NCBI GenBank assembly: GCA_019690095.1
Contig: JADGGD010000011.1
Span: 1 to 41,553, forward strand
From: Chloroflexota bacterium
Lineage (GTDB): Bacteria > Chloroflexota > UBA6077 > FW602-bin22 > CADDYW01
Length of the DNA: 41,553 nucleotides
Reading direction: 5' to 3'
The position numbers and the translations under genes are program-made. Below the pieces are notes generated by a model. That model had not been told where the DNA came from and did not search any database. It saw only the letters and a program-made list of their open reading frames with translations. Below, piece by piece: positions 34,675 to 41,553 of the stretch (positions are counted from its first letter, which is position 1; each line of letters starts with the position of its first letter).

Positions 34675-35754
34675 TCAGGCGCGCACCGCCGGGCTGGTCA
34701 CGGGCCAGGCCCCTAGAACGCGGAGGAACGAGCACGACCGGCCCAGGCCCTCAAGCGCCCGCGCGACGTTCGGATCATTCGGATGGCCATCGAGGTCCAC
34801 GAAAAAGACGTACTCCCACAGGCGCCGCCGCGTGGGGCGTGACTCGATCCGGGTCAGGTTGACATCATTCTCGGCGAGCCACCGCAGAGCCTCATGGAGA
34901 GCCCCGGTGCGGTTCTGCACGGCAAAGACGATGGCGGTGCGATCATGCCCTGACGGCTCACTCATGCGCGGGCCGATGACGAGAAAGCGGGTCACATTCG
35001 TCGAGACATCCTCGATGCGCCGCGCGATAATGGGGATCCCATAGAGGTCGCTGGCCGCCTCGGTCGCGATCGCCGCCGAGGTCGTGTCTGTGATCATCTC
35101 GGCTGCCTGGGCGGTACTGGCGGTCTCGATCTGCACCGCATGCGGGAGCCGCTCGGAGAGCCACTGGCGACACTGGGCCAGCGCTTGCGGATGAGAATAC
35201 ACGCGGGTGATGTCTTCCAGCCGCCCTCGCGCCAGCAGATTGTGCGACACCGGCAGTTCAATCTCAGCGCAGATCTTCACATCGAACTCGAGGAAGCCAT
35301 CGAGGGTATGCGTCACCGCCCCCTCGGTCGAGTTTTCCACCGGCACGACGCCAAAGTCCACTGTCTGACGCTGGGTCTCAGCGAAAACATCGCCGATAGT
35401 TCGACACGGAACCAGGATCGCGGAAGAACCGAAGTGGCGGCGTGCCGCCTCATAGGTGAATGTTGCAACGGGCCCCAGATAGCCAACCCGCAGCGGCCGC
35501 TGCACGGCCCGTGACGCCGAGAGGATCTCCCGATAGATCGCCCGGAGCGCCTCCGGGGGCAGCTCCCCCTCGCTCCAGGACTCCACCTGTGCGTAGACCT
35601 GCGCCTCGCGTTCAGGGCGATATACCGGCTCATCTTCGCCCAGCTCGCGCTTAATCCGGCCGATCTGCCGGGCAAGATGAGCCCGTTGGTTGAGCAGGCG
35701 CACGATTTCGCGATCTACTCGATCGATCTCGTCCCGCAACTCCCGTAGCGTCAT
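34675..35754 (-). CDS. pheA: Bifunctional chorismate mutase / prephenate dehydratase
   Basis: 359 residues in the order typical of the P-protein. A chorismate mutase helical domain comes first (about 1-88; LRDEIDRVDREIVRLLNQRA and a later YRPEREA). The prephenate dehydratase domain follows (about 90-270; VGYLGPVATFTYEAA, PVENSTEGAV and TRFLVIG), and an ACT domain (about 275-359) has a GALHEALRWLAENDVNLTRIESRP opening that may bind Phe. It makes phenylpyruvate from chorismate. A GAAGGAG site precedes the ATG. It is divergent from the zincin-like gene. Confidence 0.96.
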   Translation of the reverse strand: MTLRELRDEIDRVDREIVRLLNQRAHLARQIGRIKRELGEDEPVYRPEREAQVYAQVESWSEGELPPEALRAIYREILSASRAVQRPLRVGYLGPVATFTYEAARRHFGSSAILVPCRTIGDVFAETQRQTVDFGVVPVENSTEGAVTHTLDGFLEFDVKICAEIELPVSHNLLARGRLEDITRVYSHPQALAQCRQWLSERLPHAVQIETASTAQAAEMITDTTSAAIATEAASDLYGIPIIARRIEDVSTNVTRFLVIGPRMSEPSGHDRTAIVFAVQNRTGALHEALRWLAENDVNLTRIESRPTRRRLWEYVFFVDLDGHPNDPNVARALEGLGRSCSFLRVLGAWPVTSPAVRA

Positions 35755-35784
35755 TCCAGGGCTCCTTCTCGGCTGGCGACAGCC

Positions 35785-35814
35785 ATTCTAGTCGAAGCCT
35801 GCGGCTGGTGTCGA
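35785..35814 (-). promoter_or_regulatory. Predicted pheA promoter
   Basis: On the minus strand TCGACA (35809-35814) and TAGAAT (35785-35790) with an 18-base spacer, 30 bases before the pheA ATG. Confidence 0.6.
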
Positions 35815-35816
35815 GG

Positions 35817-35845
35817 GGGACACCACCGCGGGGGTCTGGTAGAAT
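35817..35845 (+). promoter_or_regulatory. Predicted promoter of the zincin-like gene
   Basis: GGGACA (35817-35822) and TAGAAT (35840-35845) with a 17-base spacer. Its -35 lies two bases from that of the divergent pheA promoter, so the two polymerases would compete. Confidence 0.5.
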
Positions 35846-35880
35846 CTCCGGCGAGACAGTGTGAGCGAGGATCCGATTCC

Positions 35881-36384
35881 ATGGTCAAGGTCCATCCTGC
35901 CCTGCCGGAGATTCCGATCCAGCCCGCGGCATGGGACTGGCTTCAGCGCAGTGGCGTTACTATTCGGGTCCGCGATCCCAGCTCCACCCGCGGTGGGGGC
36001 TTCTGGTGGCCCGACCGCAAGCTCGTGGATCTGTTCACCGCTCAGGAAGAGGCAGCGATCCATGAGCTCGCGCACGCCTGGTGGCACGAGCGGCGCCTCC
36101 AGGGAACCGCCGCAGCTGAGTTGATCGTAGCCGTGGTCCGACTGAGCGAGGAGTCCGACCCTCGCTACCAGCGGGCGGCAGAGCTGGCTCGCCAGTACGT
36201 CTACGGAATTCCCAGCCAGCCAGATCCCAATAGCCCGACTGGCTGGTGGCGCGGCCTCCTTGTTGAGGGGAACGACTGGGAAATGTTCGCCGGCCTGGCG
36301 AGCGGGGTGATGGGCAACCTCGCTCTGCTGCCGGATTATGTTCGCTGCTTCTACACCGGTCTTTTTGACGAACCCGCTAGCTGA
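35881..36384 (+). CDS. Small zincin-like protein (HELAH motif)
   Basis: 167 residues. H61-E-L-A-H65 is a clear HExxH zinc motif, with H69 following. A downstream [12 protein letters not shown] (E134) could supply the third ligand as in gluzincins, where an Asn/Asp-Glu-x-Phe-Ala segment is usual. The domain is far smaller than most peptidases, with no signal peptide or membrane segment, so it seems intracellular. Function is not known. Trp is abundant (for example GFWWPDRK and GWWRG). Its own promoter is seen, and cysteine desulfurase follows by 37 bases. Confidence 0.7.
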   Translation: MVKVHPALPEIPIQPAAWDWLQRSGVTIRVRDPSSTRGGGFWWPDRKLVDLFTAQEEAAIHELAHAWWHERRLQGTAAAELIVAVVRLSEESDPRYQRAAELARQYVYGIPSQPDPNSPTGWWRGLLVEGNDWEMFAGLASGVMGNLALLPDYVRCFYTGLFDEPAS

Positions 36385-36421
36385 CGTGCCCGGCTCCGAA
36401 TGGACGGGGGGCAGACTACCG

Positions 36422-37582
36422 ATGAAGCCCATTTATCTCGATCACGCGGCCACGACGCCGCTCGACCCGCGCGTCCGGGAGGTGATGCGCCCCTACCTCG
36501 AGGACATCTACGGAAACCCGTCCAGCATCTACCGCCTTGCGCGTGAAGCGCGACGCGCCGTCGATGCAGCGCGCGATACCGTCGCGGAGATTCTCGGCGC
36601 CCGCGCAAGCGAGATCATCTTTACCGCGAGCGGCTCCGAGAGCGACAATATGGCAATCAAGGGCGTAGCCTTCGCTCACCTGTCCCGGCGGGGACACATT
36701 ATCACCTCGAGCGTGGAGCACCACGCCGTTCTCCACACGGCCGATTTCCTCGAGCAGCTCGGTTTCACTGTCACACGCCTCCCAGTCGACTCGAACGGGA
36801 TGGTGGACCCGGATGCCGTCGGCCGGGCGATCCGCGATGATACCATCCTCATCTCAGTGATGTACGCGAACAATGAGGTGGGAACGATCCAGCCAATCGA
36901 GGAGATCGGACGCATCGCCCGCCGCCGCCGCATTCCGTTTCACGTCGATGCGGTCCAGGCGGCCGGATTCCTGGACCTGGACGTGAATCGGCTTGGGGTC
37001 GACCTCCTGAGCCTTGCCGGCCATAAGTTCTATGGGCCGAAAGGGTCCGGTGTCCTGTACATTCGGCGGGGTGTGGCATGCTGGCCTCTCATCCACGGCG
37101 GGGGACAGGAACGCGGCCGGCGCGCCGGGACCGAGAACGTCGCGGCAATCGTCGGGCTTGCTGCCGCGCTCCGCTTCGCCCAGGATGAGCGTGCCGAGCA
37201 CGCTGCCCACGTCAGTCGACTCCGTGACCGTGTCATCCGCGAGGTCCTCGCGCAGGTGCCCGGTGCGCGCCTCACCGGGCATCCCCGGCATCGTCTCCCA
37301 AACAACGCGAGCTTCTGCTTCGAGGGGATATCCGGGGAATCGTTACTCCTGGCCCTGGATCAGGAAGGCATCATGGCCTCCACGGGATCGGCCTGCACAT
37401 CGGGCTCTCTCGAGCCAAGTCACGTGCTGCTGGCTATGGGGTTACCCGCACCGCTTGCGGCTGGCAGTCTGCGCATCACCCTGGGAAGAAGCAATACCGA
37501 TGAAGACGTCGATCGTCTGCTGGCCGTGCTTCCAGTGACCATCGCTCGGCTGCGCTCCCTGGAAACCGTGACACCGAGCTGA
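36422..37582 (+). CDS. Cysteine desulfurase (NifS/IscS type)
   Basis: 386 residues. This PLP enzyme releases sulfur from cysteine for Fe-S clusters and thio-modified tRNA. Visible: [44 protein letters not shown], the PLP lysine K202 in [26 protein letters not shown], and the sulfur-carrying C325 in GSACTSG. The ATG at 36422 gives the usual start. No iscU or iscR is adjacent, so I do not choose between iscS, nifS and sufS-like roles. Confidence 0.93.
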   Translation: MKPIYLDHAATTPLDPRVREVMRPYLEDIYGNPSSIYRLAREARRAVDAARDTVAEILGARASEIIFTASGSESDNMAIKGVAFAHLSRRGHIITSSVEHHAVLHTADFLEQLGFTVTRLPVDSNGMVDPDAVGRAIRDDTILISVMYANNEVGTIQPIEEIGRIARRRRIPFHVDAVQAAGFLDLDVNRLGVDLLSLAGHKFYGPKGSGVLYIRRGVACWPLIHGGGQERGRRAGTENVAAIVGLAAALRFAQDERAEHAAHVSRLRDRVIREVLAQVPGARLTGHPRHRLPNNASFCFEGISGESLLLALDQEGIMASTGSACTSGSLEPSHVLLAMGLPAPLAAGSLRITLGRSNTDEDVDRLLAVLPVTIARLRSLETVTPS

Positions 37583-37707
37583 ATGCATACCAGCGAGTGC
37601 GACACCAATATCTGGACTGATCATTTCCTGTCGATGCGCCAACAGAGCCAGTGGCCCGCAGAACCTAAAGCATATCAGCCGGCCCCTGCGGCCGGGCTCA
37701 GGGATCA

Positions 37708-37740
37708 GCGGGTGCGGGCCGGAGCCCTACCCGCACCCGC
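37708..37740 (+). terminator. Strong 11-bp stem-loop between cysteine desulfurase and lipoprotein genes
   Basis: GCGGGTGCGGG (37708-37718) pairs perfectly with 37730-37740 around an 11-base loop. It ends eight bases before the GGGAGGAG ribosome site of the lipoprotein gene. Without a T-tract it may be a 5' leader structure as easily as a terminator. Confidence 0.45.
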
Positions 37741-37756
37741 GCTCCCGGGAGGAGAA

Positions 37757-38410
37757 ATGAGACCGCGGCACTACCCGTCCCACAGCCTTCTCACCGGGTT
37801 CGGCCAGCGCGCACGGGCGATTATCCGCGCTGTGGGCCTGCTGATCGTCATCAGTGGCTGTGGGTCATCCCCGCTGGCTCCCCCAACCCCAACAGCCGTA
37901 CCTACGATTAGCGCTCCTGTACCGAGCGTTAGCGCGGCCGCTTCCCCGACAATCGGCACGCGCCCGGTCCGCCCGACCATCACGTCGTCGGAGATGCCGG
38001 CCCCGGGCACACCGTCCCCTGCGCAGAGTACGCCAGAGAGTTCTCCCGCGCCGGTACTGACGATGACCATTCGGACTGCACCGCCTGCCCCGCCGCCGGG
38101 CACGGCGCCGGCCGCATTGTCTTCTCCGACGTCTCTTCCCCTGGCGTCTCCGGCGATGCCGTCTTCCACGCCCGAGGCTCCTGCCGCTCCCACGCCGCCG
38201 CCGACCGCAACGGCAACAGCTGCGCCGCAGCCATCCCGGACACCAACACCCACGCCTCCCACTGTGTCGCGAACCGGCGGAGCGGCAGGATCGCCTACAC
38301 CCATTCCCCCTGCGACCCCAACGCCAGCCGGGGCCTATCCATACCCAACGTCGGTGCCGTTCGTTCCGCCGCCGACGCCCCCGGGCGGCTATCCATCACC
38401 AGCACGGTGA
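37757..38410 (+). CDS. Pro/Thr/Ser-rich lipoprotein
   Basis: 217 residues from the ATG at 37757, which has GGGAGGAG immediately upstream. A signal of about 40 residues ends in VISGC, a lipobox, so the protein is tethered to the membrane. The rest is very low complexity, rich in Pro, Thr, Ser and Ala (TPTPPP-like), with no domain. It may be a spacer or a heavily modified surface stalk. The upstream part of the frame from 37583 is not likely coding. Its stop overlaps the next gene as GTGA, so the two are coupled. Confidence 0.7.
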   Translation: MRPRHYPSHSLLTGFGQRARAIIRAVGLLIVISGCGSSPLAPPTPTAVPTISAPVPSVSAAASPTIGTRPVRPTITSSEMPAPGTPSPAQSTPESSPAPVLTMTIRTAPPAPPPGTAPAALSSPTSLPLASPAMPSSTPEAPAAPTPPPTATATAAPQPSRTPTPTPPTVSRTGGAAGSPTPIPPATPTPAGAYPYPTSVPFVPPPTPPGGYPSPAR

Positions 38411-40890
38411 ATACGGCCAGCGGTCCGCGCATGGGCCACCGCCATGGTCGCGGACGCGGAGCAGTCGCCATCGCCCTGATCGGCGCGCTCACGGTCCTGG
38501 TCGGCTGTGGGCCGTTTGTTGACCCGGGCACGCTCCAGGACCAGGCAGAGGTACCGTCCGGCGTCCTGGGAGGAGACGCTACAGTTGCCCAGGAGTTCAC
38601 CATCGGCTGCAACGGGTTCACTGCACTCGAGGTCCAGGTGGCCCGCTTCCCCACATTCGCTTCCACCGACGGCACCCTGGTACTGACCCTGGTCCCAGCG
38701 CCGCTGACCGGCGAGGGGGCGGCAGTGCCTCGATCACCGGTACTTGCCCGGACTGATCGAGCGGTCGCGGAACTGGTCGCAAATCAATGGATCCACCTCT
38801 CCTTCGAACCGCTGGCACGATCCCGCGGCCAACGGTTTTTGCTCATCGGGCAGGTAGAAGGAACAGCCCCAAGCGCAGTGACCCTCTGGGCCACCGGGCG
38901 TGATACCGGCATTGCTGGCACGCGGTATGTGAACGGTCATCCCGTCCCCGGGGCGCTTGTTCTCCGGGCCTACTGCGACGAACCGTGGCCCGATGTCATC
39001 GGCGAGACCGCCAGGATGATCGGGAGGTCTGGCTGGCTATGGCCCGTGGCGGCGGCGCTCTGCATTGTGCCCGGCGTTGGTCTCGCTTTTCTGCTCGAAC
39101 CGGACGATGACCTGGCTGCCCTGCTGGGCCTGGGGGTGGGTTGGAGTGTCCTCCTTGCCCCACTTGCCTTCGTCCTTACGACGCCGCTCCGAATTGGAGG
39201 ACCGCTCGGGCCGGTTCTTCTGCTCGGGGGAGCTGTCGCCGGGATCATCGGCATCCGACTCCGCCGCTCTCCGTTGGCTCTCGGCCCCGCCAGTGCGGTG
39301 ACGATTGCCGCCACCAGCATCGCGCTGATCCTCCGGGCGATGACGGCAAAAGACCTGGTCGCTCCGATGTGGGGCGATCCGGTTCAGCACAGCTACGTTG
39401 CTGATCTCCTCCTCACGAGCCGGGGGGTTCCCGCGACCTACGGGGCACTGGTACCGTCTCAGGTCTTCGACTATCATTTCGGATTCCAGGCACTCTCCGC
39501 CCTCGCGGCGTGGCTGGCAGGCAGCACCACGGCCGATGCTGTCCTCGCGACCGGTCAGATCCTCGACGCGCTCATCTGCCTGGCAGTCTACAGGCTCGGT
39601 CGTGATCTGACCGATTCACCGGGCGCGGCCGCAGTCGCTGCGCTCCTGGTCGGGCTCATCATGACCCAGCCCGCCTATTACATCTCGTGGGGACGCTACC
39701 CGGAGCTGGCCGGGCTGGTTGCCCTGCCCGCGGCGGCGTCCGCCCTGCGGTCCGCAGTCAGTCGTCTGCCGCCCATCTCTGCGTCTGTCCTGCCTGCGGT
39801 GATCGGAGCTACAGCCATGGTCCTCGTTCACCCGAGGGTTGCAGTCTTTCTGGCCAGCCTCGGTCTCGCCCTTGTCATCGTACCGCTGTCCCCGGATGCC
39901 AGTACGATCGTTCAACGTGGTGGGCGCCTGCTGCTGGTCGGAACAGCATCGCTCGTCTTGCTGGCCCCCTGGGCACTCCGTCTCTGGAACGTGCACCATG
40001 CCGCGGTCGTCGGCCCCTTCCGATGGATGCCGATCAACTTCCCGCTGGGGCTGGCCACGGCGGGCAATGACCGATGGGTAATGGGGGCGGCCATAGTCAG
40101 CCTGGTGATCGGAATACGAGAATGGCCGCGTCTGTCGCTGGTCATGCTGCTCTGGGGGATAACCGTTTTCGTCATCGGAAACCCGGCGACCTTCCATCTA
40201 CCGCTCAATCTCTTCGTCGATAACGGCAGCATTGCTATTGCCCTGTTTCTCCCCGCCGCAATTCTCACGGGGTCGCTGGCAGACCTAACGATCCGAGCAG
40301 TGATTCCCCGCGGACGAAGATCGGGCGCTGGCTGGGTGATCGCCGGGCTTGGCCTCACGGCCGCAGTCGCTGCGGCACCGGGCCAGCTCGGCCTGGTCAA
40401 TCCAACCTGTTTGATTATCCGTCCTGCTGACCGCGCCGCACTCGACTGGGTGCGCACGCACACGCCCGCGGACGCGCGATTCCTCATCAACGGCTTCCGG
40501 TGGGCCGACTCGATCTGGATGGGAAGCGATGCCGGATATTGGCTGCCGGTGCTGGCCAGACGCCGAACAACCCTGCCACCGCTCTTCTACGCGGGTGGAC
40601 CACCCGATCTCATCCGCTCAGTCAATGCCGTCGCCGCGGCAGTCGACCGTCACGGAAGTGACCCAGCGGCCCTGGCATCGGTCGCTCGCCAAAGCGGGGC
40701 ACAGTATATCTTTGTCGGTACGCGGGGTGGACCGATCAACCCGGAGGCGCTCGCCCACAGCCCACTTTTCCGGACTGTCTACCGCGCCGGTGGGGACTGG
40801 GTTTTCGAGCTTACCGGTGATGCTTCTGGAACAACAAGCTCGACGGTGACTGGCAGAACTCCCCACTCGAGCGTCCCACCCAGTGCTTGA
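38407..40890 (+). CDS. Large polytopic membrane protein, GT-C glycosyltransferase-like
   Basis: 827 residues. It begins with a signal whose end reads VLVGC, a lipobox. An extracellular beta-rich domain follows (about 35-195). From about 205 to 650 come roughly twelve membrane helices with short loops such as MWGDPVQHSYVADLL and SWGRYPELAGL. A final soluble part (about 660-800) begins AALDWVRTHTPADARFL. The layout resembles GT-C type transferases, where an acidic loop residue after the first helices acts in catalysis, but I cannot name a family. It is coupled to the lipoprotein gene. Its 3' end overlaps the convergent gene by 112 bases. Confidence 0.7.
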   Translation: MNTASGPRMGHRHGRGRGAVAIALIGALTVLVGCGPFVDPGTLQDQAEVPSGVLGGDATVAQEFTIGCNGFTALEVQVARFPTFASTDGTLVLTLVPAPLTGEGAAVPRSPVLARTDRAVAELVANQWIHLSFEPLARSRGQRFLLIGQVEGTAPSAVTLWATGRDTGIAGTRYVNGHPVPGALVLRAYCDEPWPDVIGETARMIGRSGWLWPVAAALCIVPGVGLAFLLEPDDDLAALLGLGVGWSVLLAPLAFVLTTPLRIGGPLGPVLLLGGAVAGIIGIRLRRSPLALGPASAVTIAATSIALILRAMTAKDLVAPMWGDPVQHSYVADLLLTSRGVPATYGALVPSQVFDYHFGFQALSALAAWLAGSTTADAVLATGQILDALICLAVYRLGRDLTDSPGAAAVAALLVGLIMTQPAYYISWGRYPELAGLVALPAAASALRSAVSRLPPISASVLPAVIGATAMVLVHPRVAVFLASLGLALVIVPLSPDASTIVQRGGRLLLVGTASLVLLAPWALRLWNVHHAAVVGPFRWMPINFPLGLATAGNDRWVMGAAIVSLVIGIREWPRLSLVMLLWGITVFVIGNPATFHLPLNLFVDNGSIAIALFLPAAILTGSLADLTIRAVIPRGRRSGAGWVIAGLGLTAAVAAAPGQLGLVNPTCLIIRPADRAALDWVRTHTPADARFLINGFRWADSIWMGSDAGYWLPVLARRRTTLPPLFYAGGPPDLIRSVNAVAAAVDRHGSDPAALASVARQSGAQYIFVGTRGGPINPEALAHSPLFRTVYRAGGDWVFELTGDASGTTSSTVTGRTPHSSVPPSA

Positions 40891-41553
40891 AAGGCAGCCG
40901 GGCTCAGATCAAGAACATCCGGATAGGGAAAGCGCCCGGTGTCGCGGACCACCACCTCGATCGTGCGGCCGGTCCGCGGCGAGGAGACCCGGACAACGCT
41001 TCCCAGAGGAAAGGCATTGGAAGCCGTGGTCATCGGGTCCTCCGGGTGATAGATCTGTCCATTGGCCATGGCCTTCCCGGCGAAGCCGGGTCCGTACCAG
41101 GTAGCCTGCCCGCTGATCACGTACTCTCCTGGCCGTGGTAGCCAGGTACCGGCCGGAGGGGGAACTGGCCGCATCTGCCTCCAGGGGAAGATGCCCGCCT
41201 CCTTGGCCAGATCACCCCCATTTGCCACGGTTACCTGCCCCGCCTTGGCCCACGGCTGATCGCTCTTCCATTCCTGCAACACCGCCCGCTGGAGCCGGAT
41301 TACGTACATCGGGCCGACGTCTACCACCGGCGAGGTCGGTAAGCCGTACAGGTCGAGCGCATCCGGTACGGCACGATAGGCTGCTTCGAGACGCGGGTAG
41401 GACCTCAGCAGGGCCAGGCGCCGGGCGATGATACCGGACCAGGAGAGACCAGCGTCAAAAGAGGGCGGCAGTTCCCGCGGGATGGACCGGACCTGGAGGA
41501 GCCAGTCATCCTTGCCCGCACGAGCGAGATCGTCGAAGATGTTCAGAAAATCC
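40779..41553 (-). CDS. Protein with C-terminal RlpA-like double-psi beta-barrel domain, N-terminus cut by window edge
   Basis: The frame is open through the right edge, so the gene begins outside. The first visible part (about 75 residues, including SYPRLEAAYRAVPDALDLYG) is helical and not recognised. A GTG at 41325-41327 is only internal. The segment after it (YVIRLQRAVLQEW) leads to a C-terminal RlpA-like domain: GQATWYGPGFAGKAMANGQIYHP, then NAFPLGSVVRVSSPRTGRTIEVVVRDTGRFP and DLSPAAFQALG, the full barrel with its Asp. RlpA proteins cut or bind peptidoglycan, so a wall-related role is likely. It meets the membrane protein gene tail to tail. Confidence 0.78.
   Translation of the reverse strand, partial: DFLNIFDDLARAGKDDWLLQVRSIPRELPPSFDAGLSWSGIIARRLALLRSYPRLEAAYRAVPDALDLYGLPTSPVVDVGPMYVIRLQRAVLQEWKSDQPWAKAGQVTVANGGDLAKEAGIFPWRQMRPVPPPAGTWLPRPGEYVISGQATWYGPGFAGKAMANGQIYHPEDPMTTASNAFPLGSVVRVSSPRTGRTIEVVVRDTGRFPYPDVLDLSPAAFQALGGTLEWGVLPVTVELVVPEASPVSSKTQSPPAR

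Overview
This 41.5-kb window is gene-dense, GC-rich bacterial chromosome. Its housekeeping genes are compact and often overlap by ATGA or GTGA. Several promoters have a recognisable TTGAC(A/G) -35 and a TANNNT -10, and GTG starts are common. Gene content and style (Fe-S quinolinate synthase operon, Nudix-type NrtR, Tat/lipoprotein exports with Pro/Thr-rich linkers, Mn-type superoxide dismutase, no sign of an outer-membrane assembly system) suggest a Chloroflexota bacterium, possibly of the Thermomicrobia. This is an inference from reading alone. I see no phage, transposase, CRISPR array or rRNA operon.

Layout. (1) 1-4924, minus strand: one run tlyA - recN - two Nudix hydrolases - gcvT - acpS (cut by the window edge). 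(2) 5049-10001, plus strand: a tight set of two SDR sugar-nucleotide enzymes, a TIM-barrel sugar isomerase-like protein, a CapD/FlaA1-like dehydratase and a WecA/MraY-type phosphoglycosyl transferase, probably a surface-glycan module. A second TIM-barrel isomerase (10117) has its own -35 site. A GH57 hydrolase follows on the minus strand. (3) 12437-18077: NrtR regulator, then nadA-nadB-nadC for de novo NAD synthesis, then a pyrimidine-nucleoside phosphorylase. (4) 18345-18951: tRNA-Val(CAC), tRNA-Leu(CAG) and RNase P RNA, whose ends pair in a perfect 15-bp helix. (5) 19114-23667: an anchored SH3-domain protein, then a translationally coupled pair: a TPR protein with a gingipain (C25)-like domain lacking the catalytic Cys/His, and a TIM-barrel glycosidase-like protein. 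(6) 23709-27192: a copper operon csoR-copA-copZ in which CopA carries an extra membrane helix and a C-terminal cupredoxin domain. tRNA-Arg(CCT) and a 22-bp perfect inverted repeat follow. (7) 27453-33343, minus strand: exported GH5 glucanase, triple-BON protein, EAL-HDOD protein, small Tat-exported protein, superoxide dismutase. (8) 33677-41553: pyrE, a small unknown ORF, pheA (chorismate mutase-prephenate dehydratase), a short HELAH-motif zincin-like protein, cysteine desulfurase, a Pro/Thr-rich lipoprotein, a large polytopic membrane protein, and a partial protein with an RlpA-like barrel domain that overlaps it tail to tail.

How the genes work together. NrtR probably controls the adjacent nadABC operon. 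The copper operon is a self-contained sense-chaperone-export unit. The most unusual items are the CopA-cupredoxin fusion, the TPR/pseudo-C25 plus glycosidase-like gene pair, the SDR without its usual catalytic tyrosine, and the minimal zincin. Functions were assigned by recognising motifs by eye. No database search was run.
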